Positions 52,209 to 61,677 are shown, counted from the first letter of the stretch. The stretch is 64,000 nt of DNA from CAVVAE01 sp963746185 (GCA_963746185.1 CAVVAE010000004.1:124001-188000); one strand, 5' to 3'. Made by a program: numbers and translations. Notes: generated by a model not told the origin, from the letters alone.

Positions 52209-52812
52209 GGGCGGCGGTGAGGGTATCGCGAGTCCAGGTGGGCCGGCAGCCAGGACGGTCGAGCAGGTAGTCGACGATGGCTGCTGTCTCCCACCCGTGC
52301 GTCTCGGCGAGGCCGCGCGCCATCATCCGCAGGTACGCCGCAACGGGCGCGTTGAGCGGAATCTCGGTGTCGACCCAGGAAGCCGTGAACGTCACGATCG
52401 GGACGCCAGCAATCTCACCAACGACGTGCAGACTCTCGTAGCGACCCGGGCCGAGCACGGCGCGGCCGTGGGCGAGCAGGTCAGTCAGGTCGAGATCATG
52501 GCCCGGTGCGCGGTGCATCTCTTGCGCAGCCACGTCGGCGAACTGGCTGGTGGTCACGAGGTAGGCCCGCCCGAACGACGTACCCCCCGCGTCGGGGTCG
52601 TAGAACGCGATGCCGCCACCCCACGTCGGGGACTCCCACGCGAAGTAGACGCTTCCGGCGAGCTCGACGGGCTCGGCGCCCGCCGGTTCGGAGCGGTCAC
52701 GGGCGCCCGGGTAGTCGCGAGTGGCATCGACGGGCCGACCCCCGTGGAGGTAGTAGCGGAACCGCTCGAGCATCATGTTGGAGCCGTAGCTGGCGTACCA
52801 GACCTGCTCCAT
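52192..52812 (-). CDS. Gamma-glutamylcyclotransferase-like fold protein
   Basis: This 206-aa protein begins with VWYASYGSNMMLERFRYYL, the YGSNM motif of the GGCT-like fold, where the substrate glutamyl group is held. A typical Glu catalytic residue is not clear. Its substrate is not evident. The last codons (LDTAD, stop) lie in repeat array B, so the C-terminus is of recent repeat origin. It lies 17 bp after tig on the same strand. Confidence 0.8.
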   Translation of the reverse strand: MEQVWYASYGSNMMLERFRYYLHGGRPVDATRDYPGARDRSEPAGAEPVELAGSVYFAWESPTWGGGIAFYDPDAGGTSFGRAYLVTTSQFADVAAQEMHRAPGHDLDLTDLLAHGRAVLGPGRYESLHVVGEIAGVPIVTFTASWVDTEIPLNAPVAAYLRMMARGLAETHGWETAAIVDYLLDRPGCRPTWTRDTLTAALDTAD

Positions 52813-52829
52813 CGCGAAATTGCTTGTCG

Positions 52830-54311
52830 CTACTTGTCGGTGTCGTCGTCGCCTTCGATGGTCACGTATTCCGACGACGAAATCACGTCGGCTGCGGCAT
52901 CGGTCGAAGGAGCCTCTTCAACCGGCGTGACGGTCTCGGCTTCGGCAGCCGCGGCGGCCCTGGCCTCGAGCTCTTCGGGAGTGGCGTAGGTGCCGTCAGG
53001 CTGGAGCGTCTTGAGCTCGACGACGTTGCCCGATGCGTCCTTCACGGTGGCGCTCTCCACGACGTGGGCGAGGGCTTTGCCGCGACGTACCTCAGACACG
53101 AGCTCGGGCACGTGGTTGTGCTCCATCGCGTGCTTGATGTACTCCTCCGGGCTCTGGCCCGACTGCTGGGCGCGGCGGAGCATGTGCTGGGTGAGCTCGT
53201 TCTCGTCAACGCCAAGTGACTCGGCGGTCGCGATCTCGTCGAGCACGAACTGTGCGGCCATTGCGTCGCGGACACGCTTGTCGAGGTCGGCGGCGAACTC
53301 ATCCTCGGTCTGTCCCTCGGACTCGAGGTAGTCGGCCTCCGACATGCCGGCGTACGACAACTGCTGGTTGATGGAGTCGCGGCGACTCTTGAGCTCGTCG
53401 GCGATGGCCGCCTCGGGCAGCGGCACCTCGACCATGGTCAGCAACTGCTCGAGTACGGCGTCGCGGGCGGCACTGGCTTGCTCCATGCGGGCAGCGCGAG
53501 TCAGCCGGTCGCGCAGGTCGTCCTTGAGCTCTTTGATGGTGTCGAACTCCGAAGCCTGCTGCGCGAACTCATCGTCGAGCGCCGGAAGCTCCTGCTCCTT
53601 CACGGCAGTGACCTTGACCGTGACATCGACCAGCTGGTCCTTGAACTCGCCACCGACCAGGGTCGACTCGAACGTCTTCTCCTCGTCGGGGGACATGCCA
53701 GCCAGCGCGTCGTCGAGGCCTTCGAGCATGGTGCCGCGTCCGACCTGGTAGCTCATGCCCGTGGCCTGCGCCTCCTCGATCGGCTGGCCGTCCTTGGCTG
53801 CCGAGAGGTCGATCGTCACGAAGTCGGTGTCGGCGGCGGCGCGCTCGACCGGGATGAGGGTTCCGAAGCGCTCACGCAACGTCTCGAGCTGCTCGTCGAC
53901 CTCGTCGTCTCCGACCGAGATGTCCTCCACCTCGGCGTCGAGGCCGGCGTACTCAGGCAGCGTGATCTCCGGCTTGGTGTCGAGCTCGGCGGTGAACTTG
54001 AGGTCCGCGCCGTCCGCGACCTCATCGACGTCGAGCTCGGGCTGGCTGAGCGGCACGATGTTGTTGTCTTGCAGCGCCTGGAAGTACAGCGTCGGGAGGG
54101 CCTCTTGAACAGCCTCGTTGAGCACTGCTTCCCGGCCCACGCGCTGGTCGATCACCATCGAGGGCACCTTGCCGCGGCGGAAGCCGGGGACGTTGATCTG
54201 CTGGGCAATCTTCTTGTACGCCGCGTCGAGGCTCGGCTTGAGCTCATCGAAGGGCACCTCGACGGTGAGCTTGACCCGCGTCGGGTTCAACGTCTCGACG
54301 GCGCTCTTCAC
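52830..54311 (-). CDS. tig: Trigger factor (ribosome-associated chaperone)
   Basis: This 493-aa protein has N-terminal ribosome-binding GFRRGKVP, a PPIase domain (about 160-250) and a helical C-terminal chaperone domain, ending with an acidic/Ala-rich tail. GTG 54311 with AAGGAGA four bases upstream is the start. tRNA-Pro is immediately upstream, as in other actinobacteria. Confidence 0.96.
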   Translation of the reverse strand: MKSAVETLNPTRVKLTVEVPFDELKPSLDAAYKKIAQQINVPGFRRGKVPSMVIDQRVGREAVLNEAVQEALPTLYFQALQDNNIVPLSQPELDVDEVADGADLKFTAELDTKPEITLPEYAGLDAEVEDISVGDDEVDEQLETLRERFGTLIPVERAAADTDFVTIDLSAAKDGQPIEEAQATGMSYQVGRGTMLEGLDDALAGMSPDEEKTFESTLVGGEFKDQLVDVTVKVTAVKEQELPALDDEFAQQASEFDTIKELKDDLRDRLTRAARMEQASAARDAVLEQLLTMVEVPLPEAAIADELKSRRDSINQQLSYAGMSEADYLESEGQTEDEFAADLDKRVRDAMAAQFVLDEIATAESLGVDENELTQHMLRRAQQSGQSPEEYIKHAMEHNHVPELVSEVRRGKALAHVVESATVKDASGNVVELKTLQPDGTYATPEELEARAAAAAEAETVTPVEEAPSTDAAADVISSSEYVTIEGDDDTDK

Positions 54312-54516
54312 AGGTATCTCCTTGGCACTGAGTCTTGGGTTGCACATGCGGACCGCGAGATCATGCGGACCGCGCCGTGCGACAAGTTCCCAGCCTATCG
54401 GGGGTGCGCGCGTCGGTGAAATCCGCTGATGGCCATGTGACGCACGAGACTGGGGCGGTTGATGTCAGGCGCGCGGCATCACCGAGATGGGTCATCGATG
54501 AGGTCGTCGAAGTGGG

Positions 54517-54589
54517 TCGGGGCGACAGGACTCGAACCTGCGATCTCCTGCTCCCAAAGCAGGCGCGCTAGCCACTACGCTACGCCCCG
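54517..54589 (-). tRNA. tRNA-Pro (TGG)
   Basis: A full 73-nt cloverleaf: acceptor CGGGGCG/CGCCCCG, D arm, anticodon stem CCTGC/GCAGG with loop TTTGGGA (anticodon TGG), T arm GCAGG TTCGAGT CCTGT and discriminator A. CCA is not encoded. It is the usual tRNA next to tig in actinobacteria. Confidence 0.95.
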
Positions 54590-54744
54590 TTCACAGCGCC
54601 GAACTGCTCGTCACTGATCGCCGCATGAGTCTAGACGACGAAGGCCCTTCGTCTGTCCACTGCGTTCGCCTTCTCCTGGGTACGACGGCTTGGCGCGATT
54701 CGGCTTGCGCCGCGTGCACGAGCCGCCGTTCGCGCCAAACTGTG

Positions 54745-55286
54745 TCAGCTCGACCCGAGTTCGCGGACCAGCCGCATCTCCTCGAGAGGCGGCCCGGCGC
54801 CTTCCCAGTAGCTCGTCGCGCCATCTGCCCGCCAGCCCCGAGCGTCGTACCAGCGAAGACTGGCGGAGTTAGCGCGCAAAACCCACAGGGCAGCCACCCG
54901 GTAACCCTCGCCGCCTAACTGGTGGAGGGCGGAGTCATGGAGGGCCGTGCCGACGCCACGGCCCTGCTGGTCGGGGTGGGTGTAGATCGCGTACAGCTCG
55001 CCCAGGTCGTGGTGTCCTCTGTCGGGTCGCCGTCTTGTTGAAGGCGGTAGGCGCCGCAGATCACGTAGCCGGCGAGGATGCCGTCGAGCTCCGCAACGAG
55101 GTACGAGACCCCAGGACGGCCGGGATCGATGTTGAGGCGCCAGCGCTGCTCGTACTCGGCGCGGTCGCGGCTGTCGAGGTAGTCCGCCGGCACGATCCCG
55201 GCGTACGCCGCGCGCCAGGCGTCGACGTTGATCGTCGCGAGACGAGCGACGTCGTCGAAGGCGGGAAGGCGCACGACGATGGACAT
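54745..55286 (-). pseudogene. Frameshifted GNAT acetyltransferase
   Basis: From ATG 55286 the frame reads VVRLPAFDDVARLATINVDA and continues through WRAAYAGIVPADYL to GDPTEDTTTW, a GNAT N-terminal half. At about 55000-55020 the continuation moves to another frame: ELYAIYTHPDQQGRGVGTAL holds the acetyl-CoA loop, then WVLRANSASLRWYDARGWRA. A single-base indel therefore breaks an otherwise complete gene of about 180 codons. It may be a real decay or a sequencing error. Confidence 0.85.
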
Positions 55287-55469
55287 GAGGTTGATCTTCC
55301 CAAATCGTCCGAGATCCTCGTCCTGGCGCTGCTCTTCGTGCGAGGTGTGGGCTCTGGATGGCCAGACGGGGGCGGGTCGAGTTCGCCCGAGATAGGGCTG
55401 GCATGGCAGCATGTACGCCGCACGCTGGTGCCACGATCGGTCAGCCGGTCAGGGCCTCAGACGTCGTAC

Positions 55470-55540
55470 GCGGGTGTAGCTCAATGGTAGAGCCCCAGCC
55501 TTCCAAGCTGGCCATGCCGGTTCGATCCCGGTCACCCGCT
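55470..55540 (+). tRNA. tRNA-Gly (TCC)
   Basis: A 71-nt cloverleaf: acceptor GCGGGTG/CACCCGC, D arm with short loop, anticodon stem CCAGC/GCTGG with loop CTTCCAA (anticodon TCC), T arm GCCGG TTCGATC CCGGT and discriminator T, with CCA encoded in the next three bases. Confidence 0.95.
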
Positions 55541-55568
55541 CCACTATCGGTCGAGTGCTTTCTGACCA

Positions 55569-55694
55569 GCGACCTCGCTGCCTTAGCTGTCGCCTGTTTC
55601 GACGAGGAGAGCGACGTGCTTCTCCCAGCGGGCGACCTCGCTGCCTTAGCTGTCGCCTGTTTCGACGAGGAGAGCGACGTGCTTCTCCCAGCGG
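55569..55694. repeat. 63-bp direct tandem duplication at the SSI-like gene 3' end
   Basis: Two copies (55569-55631 and 55632-55694) appear identical over 63 bases, exactly 21 codons. Copy 2 contains the last codons and stop of the SSI-like gene; copy 1 repeats that end downstream. Confidence 0.9.
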
Positions 55695-56086
55695 GCGATC
55701 TCGCAGCCGTTGGTTCGGCTGAACTTGGTACTGACCGGCTCACCCCGGAACGTGCCGGTGACCGTGGCGGTCTGTGGGCCACCGTAGATCTCGGTGCACA
55801 TGGCGTCTCGTGGCACGGGAGCGAAGGGATCCTTCATCTCGCTCAGTGACCGGCAGGCCGCCGCGGGGTCGGGATGATCGCCGCCTCCTGCGTCACACAC
55901 GAGCGTGTAAGTACGTTTGCCGCTATCCGCCTTCACCACGACGGTCAAGTCGGTGGCCCCGTCGACAGTGGCGCCACTCCCCGGCGTTGGCTCTGTGGTC
56001 TCGTCATCTCCTGGTCCTACGGCGCCGCAGCTGGCTACGAGCCATAGCGACACGGCCGCTACGGCAATGGGCGAGACGAGCTTCAT
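55646..56086 (-). CDS. Subtilisin-inhibitor-like lipoprotein
   Basis: This 146-aa protein has a lipoprotein signal (VASCG, Cys at about 20) and a domain of SSI type: TYTLVCDAGGGDHPDPAAAC, RSLSEM, CTEIYGGPQTATVTGTFRGE and RTNGCEIARWE, with four Cys fitting the two family disulfides. It may inhibit extracellular serine proteases. The 3' end lies in a 63-bp duplication. Confidence 0.82.
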   Translation of the reverse strand: MKLVSPIAVAAVSLWLVASCGAVGPGDDETTEPTPGSGATVDGATDLTVVVKADSGKRTYTLVCDAGGGDHPDPAAACRSLSEMKDPFAPVPRDAMCTEIYGGPQTATVTGTFRGEPVSTKFSRTNGCEIARWEKHVALLVETGDS

Positions 56087-56135
56087 GCCAGTGAGACGTC
56101 CAGCCGGGCCACGCGGTTCCGCGTGGCGGTCAGTC

Positions 56136-56981
56136 TCACGAGACCTCCCGGGCCAGTCGTAGGACGGCCTCGGCGACTCGCGGACCGAACATCACCGGGT
56201 TGTTGTGGTCTGCACCCTTGATCACCGACCGTTCGACCAGGCACGAGGCGGCGTCGGCCACCCTCGCGCTCAGTGCCGAAGGGACCACGGTGTCGTGCTC
56301 TCCGTAGATCACGGTCACCGGCACTTGGCTCGACGACAGATGCTCTACGACGGGGAACCGGTCCCGAAGCAGGAGCCGCACCGGCAAGAACGGGTAGTGG
56401 TGCGCCCCGACGTCGGCAAGCCCGGTGAAGGGCGAGCGCAGCACCATCCCGGCCGGCGGGCGCCGCACCTGGAGAGCCGACACCACCCCGGCGCCTAGGG
56501 ACTCTCCGAAGTAGATCGTGCGTTCGGGCGGGTAACCCAGCGCCTCCAGTGCCTCGGTCGCCGCGAAGGCGTCCGCCGCCAGTCCCTCCTCGTTGGGGCT
56601 GCCCGGGTTACCGCCGTACCCGCGGTAGTCCATCAGCAGGACCGCGAGCCCGCGATTGCTCAGCTCCTCGGCAAGACCCGCCCGCCCCTCACGGTTCCCG
56701 CCATTCCCGGGCGCAACCAGCACGGCCATCGGCACGCCAAGGGCACGACCTTCCGCCGCGGGGACGAACCAGGCACCCAGTTCGAGTCCGTCCTCGGTGT
56801 GCAGGGTGACGTCGCGGGCTCCCGCGATGACCTCAGCAGCCGGCGGGACCTGGGCGGCGTCGGGGAAGTAGATCAGCTGCCGCTGCATCGCCCACAGAAT
56901 CACCATCACCGTCCCGATGAGAAGCACCACGACCAGCAGTCCGCGAGGAAGGACGCGCCGCGCGCTCGCCAGCTTGATCAT
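56136..56981 (-). CDS. Membrane-anchored alpha/beta-hydrolase (ABHD17/BEM46-like)
   Basis: This 281-aa protein has an N-terminal anchor (LLVVVLLIGTVMVILWAMQ) and a hydrolase domain: VLVAPGNGGNREGRAGLAEE, nucleophile elbow IYFGESLGAGVV, acid in IYGEHDTVVP, and His in GADHNNPVMF. It acts probably outside the membrane or on lipids near it. ATG at 56981. Confidence 0.87.
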   Translation of the reverse strand: MIKLASARRVLPRGLLVVVLLIGTVMVILWAMQRQLIYFPDAAQVPPAAEVIAGARDVTLHTEDGLELGAWFVPAAEGRALGVPMAVLVAPGNGGNREGRAGLAEELSNRGLAVLLMDYRGYGGNPGSPNEEGLAADAFAATEALEALGYPPERTIYFGESLGAGVVSALQVRRPPAGMVLRSPFTGLADVGAHHYPFLPVRLLLRDRFPVVEHLSSSQVPVTVIYGEHDTVVPSALSARVADAASCLVERSVIKGADHNNPVMFGPRVAEAVLRLAREVS

Positions 56982-57044
56982 CCCTCATGCTGACTGCTGC
57001 ACGACAGTGTTGCCAACCGGCGTACCGCCGCGCTTGCCGAAGAC

Positions 57045-58148
57045 TCAGGTGAGCTCAACCGCCAGGTCGATCGGACGGCTCAAGAACTTCGCCAAAGCGG
57101 CGGCCTCCTGGTCAAGCGCCTTGCGTGGCACTCGACCCGACTCCTTGAACCACGCGATGTCTAGGCGCTCCCCGCGCATCGTCCACGTGCCGGCCACAAC
57201 GCCGAGAGAGACCACGAGATTGGCCGACCGGCTCACGGGCTCCCGGCGGGCAGCAGGTACGACGCGGGTGTCGGTGGTACCGGGAGCCATCACCCAGGGA
57301 TCACGACCCGGCAGCAGCCGAACGGTGGTGGAGGCCGACGTCGTACGAAGGTCATCGAGGTCCTCCCGGAGGATCAGGACACGGTCGTCGTCGATCGTGA
57401 CCTGCTCGCACTGCTCATCGAGTTGGTCCAGCCAGCGGGTGACAGCCTGCGGCTTCGCCCCGAGTCCTTTGCCGAACCAGTCGTGGACGCGGTCCGCGGT
57501 CGTTGGACCGTAGGTGCGCAAGTACGCCGCGATCACCTTCGGCCCCGCCTCGTCGAGGTCGGGGATGCCGGCCCAACCGGGGACGTCGTCGAGGCGGACG
57601 AACGTTGGCTCGCCGTCCCGGACCGGCCCGATGCCCATGTCGCCCTGCCAGGTCAGTGGCTTGAGAATGGTGTCGTTGCCCTCGGCGACAATGGTGCGCA
57701 GGTGCCGATACCGGCTGCTCCGGCCGAGCGCGGCCTCGAACTCCGAACGGGTCAGCGGTCCCTCGGCCAGTGCCTGCCGCACGTACTCCCGAAACCTCGG
57801 CCAGTCCGAAGGTGCCAGCCCGTAGAAGCTCTCCCAACTCGGCAGCTCCCACATCCGGCTCGAGGCCCGCACCGCCAGGTAGGCACCTGCGTCCTGCGGC
57901 GTCATCAGGTGCATGCCACCTCGGAACGCGAACACCTTGACGACCTTCCTGGCCGCGAGTGCCCGGGCCGCATCACCCGACTTACCGTCTGTACGCCGGG
58001 CCCCGATCGCCAGTTCCGCCGCCGCATCCGGCCAGGCGGGCACCGCTCCCATCCGTGCGACCACGTCCTCGACCGCACCGGTGCCCACGGGGTCGAGCAG
58101 CTGTCGTCGCAAGCGCCAACCAAGCGCCTTCGCCCACGTCAGAGCCAC
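57045..58148 (-). CDS. Winged-helix DNA-binding protein (AlkZ-like)
   Basis: This 367-aa protein matches the HTH_42/AlkZ family: VVKVFAFRGGMHLMTPQDAG, PLTRSEFEAALGRS and AYLRTYGPTTADRVHDWFGKG, with the last ones in the wHTH. AlkZ-like proteins unhook or excise alkylated/crosslinked bases and often lie with natural-product genes. No partner resistance cluster is evident. Confidence 0.85.
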   Translation of the reverse strand: MALTWAKALGWRLRRQLLDPVGTGAVEDVVARMGAVPAWPDAAAELAIGARRTDGKSGDAARALAARKVVKVFAFRGGMHLMTPQDAGAYLAVRASSRMWELPSWESFYGLAPSDWPRFREYVRQALAEGPLTRSEFEAALGRSSRYRHLRTIVAEGNDTILKPLTWQGDMGIGPVRDGEPTFVRLDDVPGWAGIPDLDEAGPKVIAAYLRTYGPTTADRVHDWFGKGLGAKPQAVTRWLDQLDEQCEQVTIDDDRVLILREDLDDLRTTSASTTVRLLPGRDPWVMAPGTTDTRVVPAARREPVSRSANLVVSLGVVAGTWTMRGERLDIAWFKESGRVPRKALDQEAAALAKFLSRPIDLAVELT

Positions 58149-58181
58149 GCTGGCAGGCTAGCCCAGTGTCAGGATGCTCTT

Positions 58182-59039
58182 GTGGAGGCAGAGCTCGTTT
58201 CGAGTGCGAGGACTGCGGCGACGTCCCTTGGCAGAGCGCTGGACCTGCGGGTCGACGGGGTAGTCGTGATTCGCAATTCGAACAAGCTGGCTCTACGTCT
58301 GTTGCCGTGTGACGTCTTCGCGCGGGTGGCTCTTGCTGGGCAAGAGGTCGCCGCGCTTGAAGTCGAGCTCGCTCACCGGCTCGCTGCAATGGGTAGCCCC
58401 GTCGCGGCTCTTGAGGCCCGGGTCGAACCGCGCGTCTACGAAGACAACGGCTTCGCGATGACGTTTTGGACCTACTACGAGGCGGTGGCCTCTGACGAGG
58501 TCTCACCAGCCAAGTACGCTGACGCGCTTCATCGCTTGCATACGGCGATGCGAAGTCTCGAGATCGCAACGCCAGACTTCATGGAACGAGTTGCACAGGC
58601 CGAGCGGCTGGTCGCGAACCGAGACGAAACCCCCGCCCTCGCTGAAGCCGACCGGGATCTCCTGCTGAGCACGCTGCAGAGCGCGAGTCGCAAGATCCAC
58701 AGCCGCGGAGCTACCGAGCAGCTGCTGCACGGCGAACCCCATCCAGGCAACCTCCTCGGCACCCAGGACGGCCCGATATTCATCGACTTCGAAACATGTT
58801 GTCGGGGACCCATCGAATTCGACGTTGCGCACGTGCCAAACGAGATCAGCGCGCGATATCCGGATGTCGATCAAGTCCTGCTCCAGGAGTGTCGACGGCT
58901 TGTACTTGCCATGGTCGCTGCCTGGCGGTGGGACGCGCGCGATGAATTCCCGAATGGGCACCAACACGGCCGCGACATCCTCAGCCAGTTGCACGAGGGT
59001 CCACCGTGGCCGGCACTCGGGCCTCTCGCCGCCCAGTAA
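58182..59039 (+). CDS. Phosphotransferase of the APH/choline-kinase family
   Basis: This 285-aa kinase-fold protein has the catalytic loop LLHGEPHPGNLLGTQDGPIF, where Glu replaces the usual first Asp (HGDPHPGN), and IDFETCCRGPIEFDVAHV with the metal-binding Asp. It starts at GTG 58182, since the frame further upstream overlaps the wHTH gene. The substrate is unknown. Confidence 0.82.
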   Translation: MEAELVSSARTAATSLGRALDLRVDGVVVIRNSNKLALRLLPCDVFARVALAGQEVAALEVELAHRLAAMGSPVAALEARVEPRVYEDNGFAMTFWTYYEAVASDEVSPAKYADALHRLHTAMRSLEIATPDFMERVAQAERLVANRDETPALAEADRDLLLSTLQSASRKIHSRGATEQLLHGEPHPGNLLGTQDGPIFIDFETCCRGPIEFDVAHVPNEISARYPDVDQVLLQECRRLVLAMVAAWRWDARDEFPNGHQHGRDILSQLHEGPPWPALGPLAAQ

Positions 59040-59099
59040 CAGAGCGAGCAGAGTCCACCTCCTGCACGCGCTGTCGGCCCACCTCAATAGCCTGTCCGC

Positions 59100-59846
59100 A
59101 TGCGGCGCTTTGACGACGAGGATCTCACCGGCGCGGAGTTCCGCGAGTGCGACCTCAGCCGGGCCCGGCTGGTCGGCGTGGTCATGGAGGACGCCGAGAT
59201 AGACGGCCTGGTCACCAATCTCGTAGTGAACGGGGTCGAGGTCATGCCGTACGTCGAGGCCGAGCTCGACCGCCGGCACCCGGTGCGGCTGCTGATCCGG
59301 TCTGACGAGCCGTCCGAGCTGCAGGAGGCCTGGCGCCAGTTGCGCGCCGACTGGGCCAGGACCGTCGAGCGGGTCCGGTCCATGCCCCGGGGGAGCGAGC
59401 ATCGCGGCGTCGACGGCGAGTGGTCGATGGTCGAGACCCTTCGTCACCTGGTCTTCGTTCACGACTCGTGGTTCCACCGGTGCGTGCTCGGGCTCACCGA
59501 GCCGTTCACGGCCATGGGTCTAGGGCCGCCGTTCGTGCCAGACCAGGAGGAGCAGGGGTTAGACCGGTCCGCCCGACCGAGCCTCGACGAGGTGCTTCAC
59601 GTGCGCAACCGGCATGGCTCGGAGATCGAGGCGTGGCTGGCCGAGGTCACGCGCGAGCAGCTCGCGCAGACCGCGCCGGTGCCCGACGACGACAGGTGGC
59701 CCCCGTACGCCAGAGGGCGGTCGGTGCGGCAGTGTCTCGGCACCGTCCTCAACGAGGAGTGGGCCCACCACGGTTTCTGCGTACGCGACCTCGACAAGCT
59801 GTCGGACCAGGAGTCTCTGCAGAAGACGGCTGAGCGGATCGACTGA
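59100..59846 (+). CDS. DinB-like protein with N-terminal pentapeptide-like segment
   Basis: This 248-aa protein has a short repeat-like opening (DLTGAEFRECDLSRARLVGV, the A-D/N-L-x-x pattern) over the first 45 residues, then a DinB_2 helical bundle with metal histidines: TLRHLVFVHDSWFHR and LNEEWAHHGFCVRDLD. It likely is a thiol-transferase or metal-dependent enzyme. ATG 59100. Confidence 0.85.
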   Translation: MRRFDDEDLTGAEFRECDLSRARLVGVVMEDAEIDGLVTNLVVNGVEVMPYVEAELDRRHPVRLLIRSDEPSELQEAWRQLRADWARTVERVRSMPRGSEHRGVDGEWSMVETLRHLVFVHDSWFHRCVLGLTEPFTAMGLGPPFVPDQEEQGLDRSARPSLDEVLHVRNRHGSEIEAWLAEVTREQLAQTAPVPDDDRWPPYARGRSVRQCLGTVLNEEWAHHGFCVRDLDKLSDQESLQKTAERID

Positions 59847-59946
59847 CGCCGAGTGGTCGCCCGCACCCGATTCGTCAGTCGGACGCCGGCATTTCGCTTT
59901 GAGGATCGGGCCACGCGACGTCGATGCTCGAAATTAATCTGGCTGT

Positions 59947-60757
59947 ATGGATGACCAGAATGCCTGGTTGGCGGGCGTGTTCGATCGGGCGGCGCCCACG
60001 TACGAGCGGCGTCGGCGTCGGCGTCGGCGATGCGTACCACATGCACTTCGCCAAGCGTCTTATCGACCTGGCGGCCATCCATGGCGAAGCCAGCTTGCTC
60101 GACGTCGCCTGCGGCCGAGGGGCAGTGATGCTCGCGGCCTCGGCGCGTGGAGTCAGCGGCCTCACCGGAATCGACGTCTCGCCGACCATGATCCGACTTG
60201 CGACGAGCGACCTGCACGACGCAGGAGTGACCGACGCCGACCTTCGAGTCATGGATGCCGAGCACCTGGAGTTTCCAGATGCTCGGTTCGACGTACTCAC
60301 CGCTGCGTTCGCGTTGTTCTTTCTCCCCGACCCGACGGGTGCGGCGGCCGAGTTCTACCGGGTGCTCCGGCCGGGCGGCGTCGTCGCCGTGTCGACCTGG
60401 GGCAGGGAAGACGAGCGCTGGAGCTTCGCGGATGAGCTCCTCACCTCCGCCGGCTCCCCGCGTCTCAGAGCCCTGCAGCAGCCTTTCGACCGTGGCGAGG
60501 ACGTCGCGGATCTTCTTCACGCGGCTGGGTTCGCCGGCCCTCAGTTGCACCAGGAGGAAACCGAGATCCATTTCGCGTCTCAGCAGCAGTGGTGGGACTG
60601 GCACTGGTCGTTCAGCGTCCGCAGGCTGTTGGAACAACTGGAGCCAACGGCAGTGATCGCCTACCGCGACGCGTGCTTCTCGGAGATGGATGGTCTCCAG
60701 ACGGCCAGCGGCTACCCGCTCAAACTCACCGCACTCATCGTGACCGCCCGGAAGTAG
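59947..60757 (+). pseudogene. Class I SAM methyltransferase, frameshifted near the N-terminus
   Basis: ATG 59947 reads MDDQNAWLAGVFDRAAPTYE, the typical N-terminus, then breaks at a (GTCGGC)3 run near 60010-60029. The rest continues in another frame with DVACGRGAVMLAASARGVSG (SAM site), ASEHLEF-like MDAEHLEFPDARFD and FFLPDPTGAAAEFYRVLRPG. A single-base indel is needed to join them. If the second frame is used alone (ATG 60040), the protein lacks its first helix. A class of ubiquinone/menaquinone-type or small-molecule methyltransferase is likely. Confidence 0.82.
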
Positions 60758-60763
60758 GCAGCG

Positions 60764-61573
60764 CTACCAGGTCAGCGGGTCCAGCCGAAGATAGAAGTCT
60801 TGGCGATCCGGGTCGAGTTCGGTTCCGTAGATCTCGGCGAACTCCTGATCGGCTCGGCGAGCCATCGCCTCGTCGGACCACGTCTCACGCGCGGTGGCGA
60901 CGAGCAGCGCGATGTCGCCGTACGGGTCGGCTGTTCCCAACCGGCCATGGTCGATGAGTGCGGTGACCAGACCGGTGTCGGGGTCGACCAGAATGTTGGG
61001 CAGGCAGAGGTCTCCATGGCACACCACCAGCTCGGCGCGCTCTTGGGCGAGGCGAACCGGCAGTTCACCCTCGATCTGTTCCAGGATCTGTGTCGGCGGG
61101 GTGCGCTGCAGTGCTACGGGGAGAAACTCGACGACGACCCGGCCCTCTGCCACGCTCGCGTAGGCGAGGGGCATCATCTGCTTCAGGGTTCGGTCGAAGG
61201 GACATCGGTCGGTGGCTAGATCGTGCAGGGCTCGGACCGCGACGGCGATCGATGGCCACGCCCGACGAAGGGCTCGAGCATCGAGCTCACTCGCTGGCAC
61301 GCCCGGCATCGCTTGGGTGACCAGACAGGCACCGGCATCTGTTTCGCGCCAATCGAGCACGGGAGCACTGGGGATGGTCGTCTTGTTGATCCAGACGGTG
61401 TGGTCGCGTTCGGCTGCCAACTCCGCCACTTGTTCGGAAGAGACGATCTTGGCGTAGCGGTGCCGGGCACGGTTATAAGCGACCAACGCACCTGACTGTC
61501 CCCCTGCGACGGGCTCCCACTCTGCAGAATCGGGCGGGAGCAACTCCGCGAGAATGGAGGGATCGATCGCCAC
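60764..61573 (-). CDS. Aminoglycoside 3-prime/3-double-prime-phosphotransferase-like kinase
   Basis: This 269-aa kinase has CHGDLCLPNILVDPDTGLVT (catalytic loop with Asp) and ALIDHGRLGTADPYGDIALL (metal Asp-x-Gly), the pattern of the APH(3')/APH(3'')-type enzymes. It would phosphorylate an aminoglycoside or a related sugar compound. Activity against any given drug cannot be told from sequence. Confidence 0.88.
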   Translation of the reverse strand: MAIDPSILAELLPPDSAEWEPVAGGQSGALVAYNRARHRYAKIVSSEQVAELAAERDHTVWINKTTIPSAPVLDWRETDAGACLVTQAMPGVPASELDARALRRAWPSIAVAVRALHDLATDRCPFDRTLKQMMPLAYASVAEGRVVVEFLPVALQRTPPTQILEQIEGELPVRLAQERAELVVCHGDLCLPNILVDPDTGLVTALIDHGRLGTADPYGDIALLVATARETWSDEAMARRADQEFAEIYGTELDPDRQDFYLRLDPLTW

Positions 61574-61677
61574 TCATCAATGATGGCTCGCGTCCGGTTT
61601 CCCGCTGCAGTGGGGAGCGGGAACGCGCCCTCGCCGCCGAGCGATCCTGGGGGCGCTCCATTGTTAGGCTCGACGCG

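Noticed and set aside
57423..58181. N-terminal extension of the APH-like protein
   Set aside because: This part is antisense to the AlkZ-like gene and has no kinase similarity; homology starts near GTG 58182.
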